Positions 55,132-63,464 are shown, counted from the stretch's first letter. The stretch: 64,000 nt of DNA from Tritrichomonas musculus (GCA_039105265.1 JAPFFF010000005.1:7301501-7365500), one strand, 5' to 3'. Numbers and translations are program-made. The notes: generated by a model from the sequence alone, not told the origin.

Positions 55132-55431
55132 ATGCCAATTCAAACTTCAATATCTGGTCTCAATTTTATTTTCTTTGATGATATTCCTGAAGAATCAATC
55201 AAAATAAAAGATATGTATGATAATTTAACTTTTTCAGACAACCAATATTTCTATTATCATGATGAAGCCAATGATATTGACCATTTCTATTCAAAATTTC
55301 AAGATGAAATTTATAGACCTCTCAAAATAGTTGAATTGAAAAATGGTTCTAAATGTGTTTTCTTAAAAGATTCAAAAGGTAATAGAATAATTTTAAATAT
55401 TAAAAAATTTAAGTTTTATTATGGACTTTGA
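55132..55431 (+). CDS. hypothetical protein (99 aa)
   Basis: No family is recognised. It is mixed alpha/beta in character with an aromatic-rich middle (NQYFYYHDEAND) and a Lys/Phe-rich C-terminus (NIKKFKFYYGL). The start follows TTATTAAAA. It converges on the gene at 55439 with only 7 bases between stop codons, typical of the compact packing here. Confidence 0.65.
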   Translation: MPIQTSISGLNFIFFDDIPEESIKIKDMYDNLTFSDNQYFYYHDEANDIDHFYSKFQDEIYRPLKIVELKNGSKCVFLKDSKGNRIILNIKKFKFYYGL

Positions 55432-55438
55432 AAAAGAA

Positions 55439-56620
55439 TTATTTGATTAATTCATATCCACAAACTTGTCTTTTATCAACCGTCTTTCTTTTTGGTCTGA
55501 AATGACTTTTAACTTCATCAAGTCTTCCAAAATGATTTGAAGTCATTTCAGTTTGAAAGAAATTATTATACAATTGAAGTAATTCTGAAGTTGGATACCA
55601 ATTTTTCTCTAATTTGGCATAAAAGCATTCAAAATTTCTTTTTGGACTGACTTTTCTTCTTTCTTTTTGAATTACTTCTTCTGGTTCTTCTATAATTGGA
55701 CTAACTTTTTCTTGAGGAATGATATCTTCATATTTCAATTGAGGATAATGTTGATGAATTATATCAATGAAACATTGAATTCTTCCTCTTGTCATTCCAT
55801 TTAATCTCTCTTGAATTTCTGGCATCCATCTTTGAGAAGCACTTTTCACTAAATCTTCACATAACTTTTCAATGTAAACTTTTTGATATTGCTTGTTTAT
55901 AGAATCTGGTTTTTTATAACCAATAATGAAAGTTTCAATATACTCCATTAAAAGATTTGAAACAGCATTATTAAAAATTAACAATTTCCCTTTGAAATCA
56001 TTAACAATTTGACCGTTATAGGTAATTTGAATTTTATCAAAGAAAGTGAAGAAAATGTTTCTTAATTTTTCAAAGATTTGATTAATACAATTAACCAATT
56101 CTTTTGCTTTCTTTGAATAAATAACTTGAACAAAACCTTCATTGAACATTTTAAACATTTCATCATCATTATTGTTTCCAAGTAATTTTTCAATGATTCT
56201 TTCAATAATGATATTTGTGTTTGATTCAGTAAAGAACATTTTTGAATCAATAATATCAAAAAGATATTCTTTTGGTTTATAGCACATTTTTTCAAGGTCT
56301 TCAATCATTCTTTTTTCTTCTTTTTCATTCATTTCTGCAAACCTTCTTTGTGTTTTCAAAGCATTTATTTCTGACTTTTCTTCATCAAAGTTGTAATTTA
56401 AATCACCATTTTGAACATATTTTTCAAGGTCATCAATTGCTTTATCTAATTCTTCGGTATTTGAATAACTCAAAGGTTGCATGAAAAATGTTTTCATTCT
56501 GGCTTCTTGTTTTTCATGAAGATTACGAACTTGCTTCTCAATAAACTTCAATGGGTCAAAAGGTTGAATAGGAATCATTTGATTCATATCAGAAACTTTC
56601 ATTGTGTTTCTTTGTGTCAT
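55439..56620 (-). CDS. protein with predicted C-terminal winged-helix domain (393 aa)
   Basis: The start at 56620 (MTQRNTMKVSD) is preferred over the ATG at 56650, because the intervening bases contain TTCATTTCACTCCTTCAC, the cluster's promoter-like motif, directly before ATG 56620. Most of the protein is helical (coiled-coil character near residues 25-100). The last roughly 65 residues (ELLQLYNNFFQTEMTSNHFG, then RKTVDKRQVCGYELIK) resemble the C-terminal winged helix seen in primase/helicase and related viral or plasmid proteins: a helix with LY..F, a recognition helix, then a wing ending G-Y-L. DNA binding is inferred. A related short domain occurs in 62352-62555. Confidence 0.7.
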   Translation of the reverse strand: MTQRNTMKVSDMNQMIPIQPFDPLKFIEKQVRNLHEKQEARMKTFFMQPLSYSNTEELDKAIDDLEKYVQNGDLNYNFDEEKSEINALKTQRRFAEMNEKEEKRMIEDLEKMCYKPKEYLFDIIDSKMFFTESNTNIIIERIIEKLLGNNNDDEMFKMFNEGFVQVIYSKKAKELVNCINQIFEKLRNIFFTFFDKIQITYNGQIVNDFKGKLLIFNNAVSNLLMEYIETFIIGYKKPDSINKQYQKVYIEKLCEDLVKSASQRWMPEIQERLNGMTRGRIQCFIDIIHQHYPQLKYEDIIPQEKVSPIIEEPEEVIQKERRKVSPKRNFECFYAKLEKNWYPTSELLQLYNNFFQTEMTSNHFGRLDEVKSHFRPKRKTVDKRQVCGYELIK

Positions 56621-56722
56621 TAAAAAAATGTGAAGGAGTGAAATGAACATTTTATAAAATTTTAATGAAGTGAAGTGTTATAATAAAATTTTACTTCAAT
56701 TTTTTTCACCATTTAAAAAAAC
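56621..56722. promoter_or_regulatory. divergent promoter region
   Basis: About 100 bases separate the starts of the divergent genes at 56620 (minus) and 56723 (plus). It contains TTTCACTCCTTCAC on the minus strand and TTACTTCAATTTTTTTCACC on the plus strand, both similar to the initiator-like motif found at other starts in the cluster. Confidence 0.5.
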
Positions 56723-57094
56723 ATGTCATTAAGAAATCAAAAATTAACAAAAGCTCAAGAACAAAAATTATTAATGGAAAGATTACAAAATGAAAATTCT
56801 CATTTAAAATCTAAAATGTTTGATGCAATTGTTGAAATTAAAAATTTGAGAAATGAGGTGAATTCAAAACCTAAAAGAAATACTAAGAAAACTCAAGAAC
56901 AAATTCAACCTCAACAAATGGTTTATCAACTACCTCAACAAACTCAAAAAAATACAAGATTTACAAAAAATCCTTCAAAAGTTTATGAACATGAAGAATT
57001 TTTACAACATTTAGCTCAATTACAAGCAAATCAAAATTCAAAATCTAGAAAAAGAAGACAAAATAATGATTCTGAAGATTCTGAATCTGATTGA
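56723..57094 (+). CDS. basic, Gln-rich protein with N-terminal coiled coil (123 aa)
   Basis: Residues 5-50 are a predicted coiled coil (MERLQNENSHLKSKMFD). A Lys/Gln-rich segment follows (KPKRNTKKTQEQIQPQQ), and the tail is SRKRRQNNDSEDSESD. A nucleic-acid-binding or virion-core-type basic protein is possible, but there is no recognised domain. It ends 21 bases before the HNH gene. Confidence 0.65.
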   Translation: MSLRNQKLTKAQEQKLLMERLQNENSHLKSKMFDAIVEIKNLRNEVNSKPKRNTKKTQEQIQPQQMVYQLPQQTQKNTRFTKNPSKVYEHEEFLQHLAQLQANQNSKSRKRRQNNDSEDSESD

Positions 57095-57115
57095 AAAATC
57101 ACTTCACTAAATTAA

Positions 57116-57835
57116 ATGACAGTTGGACAATTGATAATCGATACAATTAATGATAACATTCTAGATGAAGAACATTTAAAAGAAATTGAAGAAAAGATAT
57201 TAGAAAAAGAAATTGAAGAAGAACAGAAAATTGAAGAAGGTGAAGAAATGACAATTCCTGAAAATACTCAATTTGAGAAACTTAAAAATTATCCTGATTA
57301 TGAAATAATGACTTCTGAACCATATTACATAAGAAAAATCAGTACAAAGAAGATTTTGAAAGAAATAAATCGAAACAAAGAAAATAAATATATCTCAATT
57401 AGATTGAATGGACAGATAAAATTGAAACATAGGATTATTGCTGAACATTTTGTTCCAAATGATGACCCAGAAAATAAAATTTTTGTTGACCATATTGACC
57501 AAAACCCACATAATAATTCACCTTCAAATTTACGTTGGGTTTCTCCAAAAGAAAATTCAATGAACAAAAAGACTCACATGAATATTGTTTATCAATTTTA
57601 TGATAAATTACCTCCAAATGCAATTTCGATAAAAAAATACGGAAATCATACATTTGAAAACTATTTCTATTCAAATGGTGAATTTTATTTTTTCAATGGA
57701 GAAAAATATAGAAAATTAGAAAAACTTCAACAAACTAAATATTCAACTTTTTTTGTTCAAGCTTTAAATACAAAAGGAAAAAAAGTTAAAATTTTCGTTA
57801 ACAAATTTGAAAGAGATTATATAAATAAAAAATGA
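57116..57835 (+). CDS. HNH endonuclease with NUMOD4-like region (239 aa)
   Basis: The first 45 residues are an acidic helix. Residues about 52-80 resemble NUMOD4 (FEKLKNYPDYEIMTSEPYYI). KHRIIAEHF (104-112) and VDHIDQNPHNN (124-134) followed by SNLRWVSPKENS (137-148) give the HNH core, with H126 as the likely catalytic base and Asn residues at 134 and 138. Such genes in phages and large DNA viruses are free-standing homing-type nucleases that nick DNA at cognate sites. The C-terminal 90 residues are of unknown fold. TCACTTCA lies at 57099-57106, 10 bases before the ATG. Confidence 0.85.
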   Translation: MTVGQLIIDTINDNILDEEHLKEIEEKILEKEIEEEQKIEEGEEMTIPENTQFEKLKNYPDYEIMTSEPYYIRKISTKKILKEINRNKENKYISIRLNGQIKLKHRIIAEHFVPNDDPENKIFVDHIDQNPHNNSPSNLRWVSPKENSMNKKTHMNIVYQFYDKLPPNAISIKKYGNHTFENYFYSNGEFYFFNGEKYRKLEKLQQTKYSTFFVQALNTKGKKVKIFVNKFERDYINKK

Positions 57836-57932
57836 CCGTTTAATGGTCATTTCACAAAATAAACTAACTTTTTGAATTTAAATTTTAATCCGTTTATTTT
57901 TTCATTTCACCTCATTTTCAATCATTTTTTAA

Positions 57933-58175
57933 ATGTCTCGAATCGAAAGACTCATTCAAGTTCATAAAGAAATTGTTGAACTTACAAACAAATGGAATGA
58001 TGCAACCCCTCAAGAGAAAGAAAACATTTGGTTCGCAATTTATTTCCGATTCTCAAATGTGTTGAAAGAAAGGAAATATTTTCTTCAACAATGCGATGAA
58101 TGCAATTCAGATTCTGAATCCATCAAAGCTTTCAATGATTATGCCACTTACTGGTTAAAATACTGGAATGAATAA
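57933..58175 (+). CDS. small helical protein (80 aa)
   Basis: It is all-helical and rich in Glu/Lys/Asn (MSRIERLIQVHKEIVELTNK, then WFAIYFRF). TCACCTCA at 57907-57914 precedes the ATG. It may be a distant relative of the two paralogues downstream (58283 and 58970), based on size and helical pattern only. Confidence 0.65.
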   Translation: MSRIERLIQVHKEIVELTNKWNDATPQEKENIWFAIYFRFSNVLKERKYFLQQCDECNSDSESIKAFNDYATYWLKYWNE

Positions 58176-58282
58176 ACAATTTTTTCATCTTAAAATTTTT
58201 TTATTTTTAACTTTTTCTTAACTTTACTTTACTTTTCTTTACTTTACTTAACTTAACTCACCTCACTAAAATACTTTGTTCA

Positions 58283-58537
58283 ATGTCAACGTTTGATGCT
58301 TTAAATGCTCTAAACTTGATTCTCAATAAAGTGGACGAATATCAAAATTCTAATGATAGAAATCATCAAATAGAGGTTCTCAATGAATTGCATCGAATCT
58401 TTATAGAAATTAATGAAGATGATTTTTTCGTGGAGCAACAAATCTTTTCTAATACTGAACAAGAATTAGTAGAAAATCTGCAATTTTTTGCGATTTATCA
58501 ACTTGAAGAAATTGAAAACTCACCGTTAATTAATTAA
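58283..58537 (+). CDS. small helical protein, paralogue A (84 aa)
   Basis: It shares a clear pattern with 58970-59206: YQNSNDRN, then LNELHRIF, then QQIFSNTEQELVENLQFFAI. TCACCTCA at 58258-58265 precedes the start, next to the inverted pentamer tract. Function unknown. Confidence 0.65.
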   Translation: MSTFDALNALNLILNKVDEYQNSNDRNHQIEVLNELHRIFIEINEDDFFVEQQIFSNTEQELVENLQFFAIYQLEEIENSPLIN

Positions 58538-58594
58538 ATAAACATTAACTTTTTCAATAATGTGGTCGTTTTTCATTTCACTATTATTTTAAGA

Positions 58595-58936
58595 ATGAGC
58601 AAGAAAAGTAAGTGGGGAAAAATCATTGTTCAAGGATTACCAAATCAACAATTTTTCTATCCCCTTGATGAAAAGGAAAAGAATATTGTGAAGTTTCCTA
58701 AGAAAAAGAGACGGAATATGAAGCAAGCTTATGAAAAACTTCAAATTGCAAAAGAAGAATTACCACCAATCGATGAAATAATTCAAATTGCAAAAGAAAA
58801 AGAAAGAAATCCAGCAAAAGAATTTGAAAAAGAAATTAACAAAAAAGTTGATTTACCACCAATCGATGAATTAATTCATCAAACAAGTTCAACAACTCAA
58901 TTACCTTCAATTGAAACATTTTTGAATAAAAAATAA
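58595..58936 (+). CDS. Lys-rich protein with repeated LPPIDE motif (113 aa)
   Basis: The start at ATG 58595 (MSKKSKWGK) is chosen because the open frame upstream has no ATG and TTTCACTATTATTTTAAGA, the promoter-like context, directly precedes it. LPPIDEIIQ and LPPIDELIH occur twice and LPSIETFLN once, forming three spaced copies of a short linear motif in a charged helical background. This suggests repeated docking sites for one partner. Confidence 0.65.
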   Translation: MSKKSKWGKIIVQGLPNQQFFYPLDEKEKNIVKFPKKKRRNMKQAYEKLQIAKEELPPIDEIIQIAKEKERNPAKEFEKEINKKVDLPPIDELIHQTSSTTQLPSIETFLNKK

Positions 58937-58969
58937 TTAATTCATTTCACTTTTATTTTTTGTTTTTCG

Positions 58970-59206
58970 ATGACAGCATCAAATCAATATTTATATTTCT
59001 TAAATGAAATATTGAGAAAAACTTTTGACTACCAAAAATCCAATGATAGAAATGAAAAAGTTCAAATTTTGAATGAAATTCATTCAATGCACAAAAATAT
59101 TCTTGAAAGTGAATATTCTTTGGACCAACAAATTAAACAAGGTGAAGAAGATAGTTTTGTTGAAACACTACAATTCTTTGTAATTGTTCAATTAATGACT
59201 TTTTGA
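58970..59206 (+). CDS. small helical protein, paralogue B (78 aa)
   Basis: Paralogue of 58283-58537 (YQKSNDRN, LNEIHSMH, QQIKQGEEDSFVETLQFFVI). TTCATTTCACTTTT precedes the start. The pair probably arose by local duplication around the gene at 58595. Confidence 0.65.
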   Translation: MTASNQYLYFLNEILRKTFDYQKSNDRNEKVQILNEIHSMHKNILESEYSLDQQIKQGEEDSFVETLQFFVIVQLMTF

Positions 59207-59822
59207 GAGAAAATTTTGAACCATCTCACTTTTTAAATTAAATAAGTAAAAATCAACATTTTAATGAAACTTCCATTATTTTTGAATTAATTTCTATCCA
59301 TAAATGAAAAAATAAAATTAAAAAAATCAACCATCTTAATTTTTTGAGAGAAAATTTTGAACCATCTAACTTTTTTGAATAAACTTCTGACCAATAATTA
59401 AAAAATCAAATAATTAAACTTAATTTAATTAAAAATCAACTTTCATTATTTTTGAATATTTTCACCCACCATTTTTTCAATAAACTTCAACCATCTTAAC
59501 TTTTTGAAAGAACTTTTGACCAATATTTAAAAAATTAATTAATCCATCTCAAAAATAAATAATAAAATTAAAAATCATTATTTCACCCACCATTTTTCAA
59601 TAAACTTCAACCATCTTAACTTTTTGAAAGAACTTCTGACCAATATTTAAAAAATTAATTAATCCATCTCAAAAATAATTAATTTAATTAAAAAATCATT
59701 ATTTTAACAACTTTTATTATTTTTGAGAGAAAATTTTGAACCATCTCACTTTTTCAATTAAATAATTAAAAAAATCAACTATTTTCACTTTTTCAATATT
59801 TTCAATTCATTTCATTTGTTCA
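59207..59822 (+). repeat. non-coding repeat region with two 120-bp tandem copies
   Basis: Two copies of about 121 bp (about 59460-59580 and 59581-59703) share TTCACCCACCATTTTT, CAACCATCTTAACTTTTTGA and GACCAATATTTAAAAAATTA. Partial units with GAGAAAATTTTGAACCATCT occur at about 59207, 59345 and 59723. This is the only sizeable gap in the cluster and could be a regulatory, replication or recombination region. Confidence 0.7.
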
Positions 59823-60059
59823 ATGTTGTCCAAAAAAGTTCAGACCGAAAAGAAAAATTCGAATAGAGTTGTTCGAATAGCAGAAATTATTGGAGATACA
59901 GTCAAAGTTTATCAACTTGATAGGCATGAGATGATTAAGGATTACAAACACCCAAAAGTAATGAGTCGAAAAGAATATCTCAAAGAAATTGAAGAGAAGA
60001 TATCAAAAATTGAATCATCAAATTCAAACAATGATTTCCAAGAACCTATACAATTCTCT

Positions 60060-60091
<32 letters not shown>

Positions 60092-60113
60092 TTCAAAATC
60101 AGAAATTAAATAA
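59823..60113 (+). CDS. hypothetical protein with acidic C-terminus (96 aa)
   Basis: Basic N-terminus (MLSKKVQTEKKNSNR), a short beta-like region (RIAEIIGDTVKVYQL), a helix, then a run of about 12 Glu. The start follows TTCATTTCATTTGTTCA. Function unknown. Confidence 0.6.
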
Positions 60114-60127
60114 ATAAACATTTTTCT

Positions 60128-60223
60128 TTACTTTTTAATTATTTTTTTCTTCTTTTTTCTTTTGATATCATCGAATTTCCATTCTTTTCTACGGTATTCT
60201 TCGAATTCTTTTTCATTATTCAT
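60128..60223 (-). CDS. tiny basic protein (31 aa) overlapping the methyltransferase stop
   Basis: Its ATG (60223-60221) overlaps the TGA of the methyltransferase gene by the classic ATGA arrangement. The sequence is MNNEKEFEEYRRKEWKFDDI followed by a Lys-rich tail. It may be a real downstream product or chance. Confidence 0.35.
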   Translation of the reverse strand: MNNEKEFEEYRRKEWKFDDIKRKKKKKIIKK

Positions 60224-61134
60224 TTAAAATGATATAAAATAATTTCTTCAATTGTACTAAATTTTTTCATTCTATAAGGTAAAATTTCACATTTTGTTAA
60301 TGGAATTCCTTTTTGTTTAAAGAAATTAATAATTTCAGTTATTCCAGAAGATATTGTTGTAAATAATAAATATTCAGACTCATTCAAAATTTCAATTAAA
60401 TCTAAATTATTTGAATATGTCCAATTTTTATCTACTGAAACAATTGGTGGGTCAATTATAAATACAATATTATCTTTTTCTTTATATTCATCATATAATT
60501 CTTTCCAATCTTTTGAAACTAATTCAATTCCTTCTAAATATTTTTCAATATTTTCATCGTAATTTTCTTTAGGAATTCTATTACAATATGGTCTTTTATT
60601 TAAATCTTCTAAATCTTTTGAAATATGAGGTGCAAATAATAAACAATTTGATAATGTATATAAATCAATATAACCTTTATAATTATTCAATAATTCATCA
60701 ATTTTCTTTTTAGTTTCAGTAGATAAAATTTTATTATAATTTTCATTAATTAACGGTCGAATTAATTCAATTAATTTATTAGTTTCAGGAATTTTATCTA
60801 ATCGTTCTTTATAGTTTTCAAAATCATTACAAATAATTTTACTTTTTGGATGAACTTGATGAACTAAATAACTCAAAAAGAATGAACCGCCAAATAAATC
60901 AATAAACGTTTTATTTTCACTATCTTTAATACTTTCAATTAATTTTAAGAATTTATGTTTTCCCTTAGATTTATTGTTTTGAAAAGGCAATGGAGGATTT
61001 TTTCTAATCGGTTCTCTAACAATTTTTTTCTTTGATTGTTTTTCCGATTCCACTTTTTCAATATTTTCACCCACATTTTCAACAGTTTCACTCACTGTTT
61101 GTTTTTTATTTGTTCTTTTGGTCCTTGTAGACAT
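60220..61134 (-). CDS. D12-class DNA N6-adenine methyltransferase (304 aa)
   Basis: A disordered, charged N-terminus (1-45) is followed by the methyltransferase. NPPLPFQNNKSKGKHKFL (46-63) matches the N-terminal substrate/AdoMet region. FIDLFGGSFFLSYL (77-90) is motif I, ICNDFENY (101-108) holds the acidic motif II, and FIIDPP (225-230) is the catalytic DPP motif, followed by NWTYSNN. This is the Dam/D12 order. It would methylate adenine N6 in DNA. In DNA viruses such enzymes mark self DNA, sometimes with a matching nuclease, but none is obvious next to it. The gene is minus strand and divergent from 61185, with 50 bases between starts. Confidence 0.85.
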   Translation of the reverse strand: MSTRTKRTNKKQTVSETVENVGENIEKVESEKQSKKKIVREPIRKNPPLPFQNNKSKGKHKFLKLIESIKDSENKTFIDLFGGSFFLSYLVHQVHPKSKIICNDFENYKERLDKIPETNKLIELIRPLINENYNKILSTETKKKIDELLNNYKGYIDLYTLSNCLLFAPHISKDLEDLNKRPYCNRIPKENYDENIEKYLEGIELVSKDWKELYDEYKEKDNIVFIIDPPIVSVDKNWTYSNNLDLIEILNESEYLLFTTISSGITEIINFFKQKGIPLTKCEILPYRMKKFSTIEEIILYHFK

Positions 61135-61184
61135 CTTTTTTTATTTCGATAAAAAAATTGAATTAATTTTTAATTTGGTTCAAA

Positions 61185-61448
61185 ATGAATTCTTTACAAA
61201 CTTCTTTAAATAATTTTGAAACCAAAAATAAACAATATTGGAATAAGATTAGAAAACAAATGACCAATATTTATCTCAATAAAGTTGATGATAACAATGA
61301 ATTGAAATTATTAGCATTGAATTTTATTAATAATGAATTAACTTTAGAAAATGAAATAATTAAAGATATTGAAGAAATTCAAATAATTATGAATAGAATA
61401 AAATCAAAATTAAATACAATGCATAATTTAAGAAGGAAGGTTTATTAA
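61185..61448 (+). CDS. small helical protein (87 aa)
   Basis: All-helical, coiled-coil-like (MNSLQTSLNNFETKNKQYW; EIIKDIEEIQIIMNRIKSKL). It overlaps the end of the convergent gene 61445-61726 by 4 bases. Function unknown. Confidence 0.65.
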   Translation: MNSLQTSLNNFETKNKQYWNKIRKQMTNIYLNKVDDNNELKLLALNFINNELTLENEIIKDIEEIQIIMNRIKSKLNTMHNLRRKVY

Positions 61449-61726
61449 ATTATTTTCAGTATATCGAGTTCATTTTTTTGAATCCATTTAATTAATTCTT
61501 CTCTTTCCATTTTTTCTGGTAAAGGAACTAATAGAACCCAAGAAGAATATTCAACCAAACTTTTCAATTTTTCAATTGGTTGTAATTTTGGATACATTAA
61601 AACATCAATGAAAGATGGACTTTTTCTTTCTAAATTAGTTCCCAAGTAAACAACATCAGAATCATTTGATTCTTCTTCTTCTTCCAAAATTTTAGAAAAC
61701 CAAATTTTCAATTGATTACTTGACAT
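61445..61726 (-). CDS. hypothetical protein (93 aa)
   Basis: Alpha/beta character (SDVVYLGTNLERKSP; LVEYSSWVLLVPLPEKMERE). It shares a 40-base divergent promoter with the gene at 61767 containing TCACTTCA. No family is recognised. Confidence 0.65.
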   Translation of the reverse strand: MSSNQLKIWFSKILEEEEESNDSDVVYLGTNLERKSPSFIDVLMYPKLQPIEKLKSLVEYSSWVLLVPLPEKMEREELIKWIQKNELDILKII

Positions 61727-61766
61727 TTTTCAAAGTGAACTGAACTAATCACTTCACTGAAAAATA

Positions 61767-61931
61767 ATGAGTGAAGTTGAAATTGAAAAGATTTGGAAAG
61801 AAATCTATAGTTTAAAAGAAAGATGTGTACATATTGAACAACAAATTAATGAAATTATGGTTTTAATTTCAACATTTATTAACAAAAATTCAAATTTTAA
61901 AGAAACAAATGAAGAACCAAATAACCCTTGA
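61767..61931 (+). CDS. small coiled-coil protein (54 aa)
   Basis: ATG 61767 to TGA 61929-61931. MSEVEIEKIWKEIYSLKERC continues as a heptad-like helix, then an Asn/Glu tail. TCACTTCA at 61749-61756 lies 10 bases before the ATG. Confidence 0.6.
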   Translation: MSEVEIEKIWKEIYSLKERCVHIEQQINEIMVLISTFINKNSNFKETNEEPNNP

Positions 61932-61995
61932 ATAAAAAATTTTATTCCAACACTTAACTTTTTTTTCTCAAAAATTTTTTTTATCACGTTATAAA

Positions 61996-62322
61996 ATGGA
62001 ATTTATTTATTTAATTAGAGAAAGAGAATTTGTATATTCTAATCAAAATATTTATAAAATTGGACGAACAAATAATTCAATTAAAATTAGAATGAATAAT
62101 TATCCAAAAGATTCTGAGATTTTATTAATTGAACCCGTTATAAATTCAATTGAAATTGAAAATCAATTAATTAAAATTTTTGATGAAGAATTTTCAAAAG
62201 CTTATACAAAAGATGGTTTAGAAATAATTGGAAATGAATATTATCAAGGAGATTTGAATAAAATGATATATTTGATAAGAACATATATTAGAAATCATTG
62301 TTCCGATAAAATTTTAATTTAA
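61996..62322 (+). CDS. GIY-YIG-like (T5orf172/MUG113-type) protein (108 aa)
   Basis: FIYLIREREF, then IYKIGRTNNSIKIRMNNY, is the N-terminal pattern of this branch of the GIY-YIG superfamily: a short beta strand, then the KIG-R motif. A later IEIENQLIKIFDEEF matches the helix with the conserved Glu. Such domains occur in phage and large DNA-virus proteins and may cut or bind DNA. It ends overlapping the next frame. The domain call is by pattern only. Confidence 0.7.
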   Translation: MEFIYLIREREFVYSNQNIYKIGRTNNSIKIRMNNYPKDSEILLIEPVINSIEIENQLIKIFDEEFSKAYTKDGLEIIGNEYYQGDLNKMIYLIRTYIRNHCSDKILI

Positions 62323-62351
62323 TGACTTCACTTTTTTTTAAAAAAACAAAA

Positions 62352-62555
62352 ATGTCTGAAAACAATTTCAAAGATTTCTATGATTCCTTACCTTTTGGTA
62401 CATATTCACTTATTGAATTGACTGATTTATATAATCAATTCTTTGGAACAAATTTAACAAAAAAAGAATTGTTAATTAAAGAACCAGAAATTGATAGTTT
62501 ATTTTTATGTTGGAAAGAAAATGTTTTAGATTTTGAAAAAATTAAAAGGGATTGA
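62352..62555 (+). CDS. small winged-helix-like protein (67 aa)
   Basis: The start at ATG 62352 (MSENNFKDFY) is preferred over 62322, because GACTTCACTTTTTTTT, the promoter-like motif, lies between the two. SLIELTDLYNQFFGTNLTKK resembles SELLQLYNNFFQTEMTSNHF in the C-terminal domain of the protein at 55439-56620, so the two may share a DNA-binding fold. Confidence 0.6.
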   Translation: MSENNFKDFYDSLPFGTYSLIELTDLYNQFFGTNLTKKELLIKEPEIDSLFLCWKENVLDFEKIKRD

Positions 62556-62585
62556 ATAAAAAATTTTATCACTTCACTTTTTTTA

Positions 62586-62771
62586 ATGACTTTTGCTCAA
62601 GAGTTTGAATATGAGGAAGATGTTGAAGAAGAAGAATTTGAAGAAGATGAGGAGGAAGAAGAAACCGAAGAAATAGAAGAAGAAGATGAAGAAGAAGAAG
62701 ATTTCATTACTTCAGAAGAATTTGACCTTATGATGTCAATGATTATGTCAAATATGAAAGCTAATGAATAA
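62586..62771 (+). CDS. very acidic protein (61 aa)
   Basis: Residues 8-45 are almost all Glu/Asp. The C-terminus is FDLMMSMIMSNMKANE. TCACTTCA at 62569-62576 lies 10 bases before the ATG. It could be a DNA-mimic or histone-binding acidic protein, but there is no direct support. Confidence 0.55.
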   Translation: MTFAQEFEYEEDVEEEEFEEDEEEEETEEIEEEDEEEEDFITSEEFDLMMSMIMSNMKANE

Positions 62772-62829
62772 AAAATTTTAAACTTTTTCTATTTATTATT
62801 TCACTTCATTATTTCATTTTTTTTTTAAA

Positions 62830-62982
62830 ATGTCTGGACAACAAAAACCTCAACAAAACTTTTCTGAAGAAGAAGAGGAGGAAGAAGAATACATTGATAT
62901 TACTTCTGAAAATGAAGGATTCAATCCTTTGATAACATTAATGATTCTACTTGATTATTGGTTTTTCATAAATAAACATTGA
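62830..62982 (+). CDS. small acidic protein with hydrophobic tail (50 aa)
   Basis: MSGQQKPQQNFSEEEEEEEE is followed by a hydrophobic C-terminus (LITLMILLDYWFFINKH) that could be a tail anchor. TCACTTCA at 62801-62808 precedes it. It resembles the preceding gene in its acidic run. Confidence 0.5.
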   Translation: MSGQQKPQQNFSEEEEEEEEYIDITSENEGFNPLITLMILLDYWFFINKH

Positions 62983-63014
62983 ATTTTTTTTCATTAATTT
63001 TTTCTATATTTTAA

Positions 63015-63464
63015 ATGTCTAAAAAGAATCAAATTGTATTATTACCTTTAACTTGGAATATTCAATATAATCATTGTCCAAAAGATTATAAAGGTATTCC
63101 ACGTACAATTTATTGTACAATGTGTTCAGACCCAAAAATTGATTTGACTTGGTTTGTAGGTGATTTATATAGTTGGATTTTTTTGGATGAATTCAAAAAA
63201 GATTGGGATGCAATTATAAATTATGCAAAAAGTAAAAAATATTCAGTATCTGGTGAAATTTTAGGTGTTCAATCAAAAGAAATTGATGGTGAAGTTTCAG
63301 ATAAAGATAAGAAAAAAGTTAAAATAACATTCAAAAATGGAACTTACACATCAAGTGATTGTGATTTTCCAATTGGAGATAATTATATTGACCATTATTT
63401 ACCAAGAACAAATAAACCTCTACCTTCAAATTATTATCCAAACAAAAAACAAAAAGCAAAATAA
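63015..63464 (+). CDS. hypothetical protein (149 aa)
   Basis: It has a folded-looking sequence with aromatic and Cys residues (WNIQYNHCPKDYKG; YCTMCSDPKIDLTWFVGDLY). A CxxC and other Cys could bind a metal, but no family is recognised. The C-terminus is basic. Confidence 0.7.
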   Translation: MSKKNQIVLLPLTWNIQYNHCPKDYKGIPRTIYCTMCSDPKIDLTWFVGDLYSWIFLDEFKKDWDAIINYAKSKKYSVSGEILGVQSKEIDGEVSDKDKKKVKITFKNGTYTSSDCDFPIGDNYIDHYLPRTNKPLPSNYYPNKKQKAK

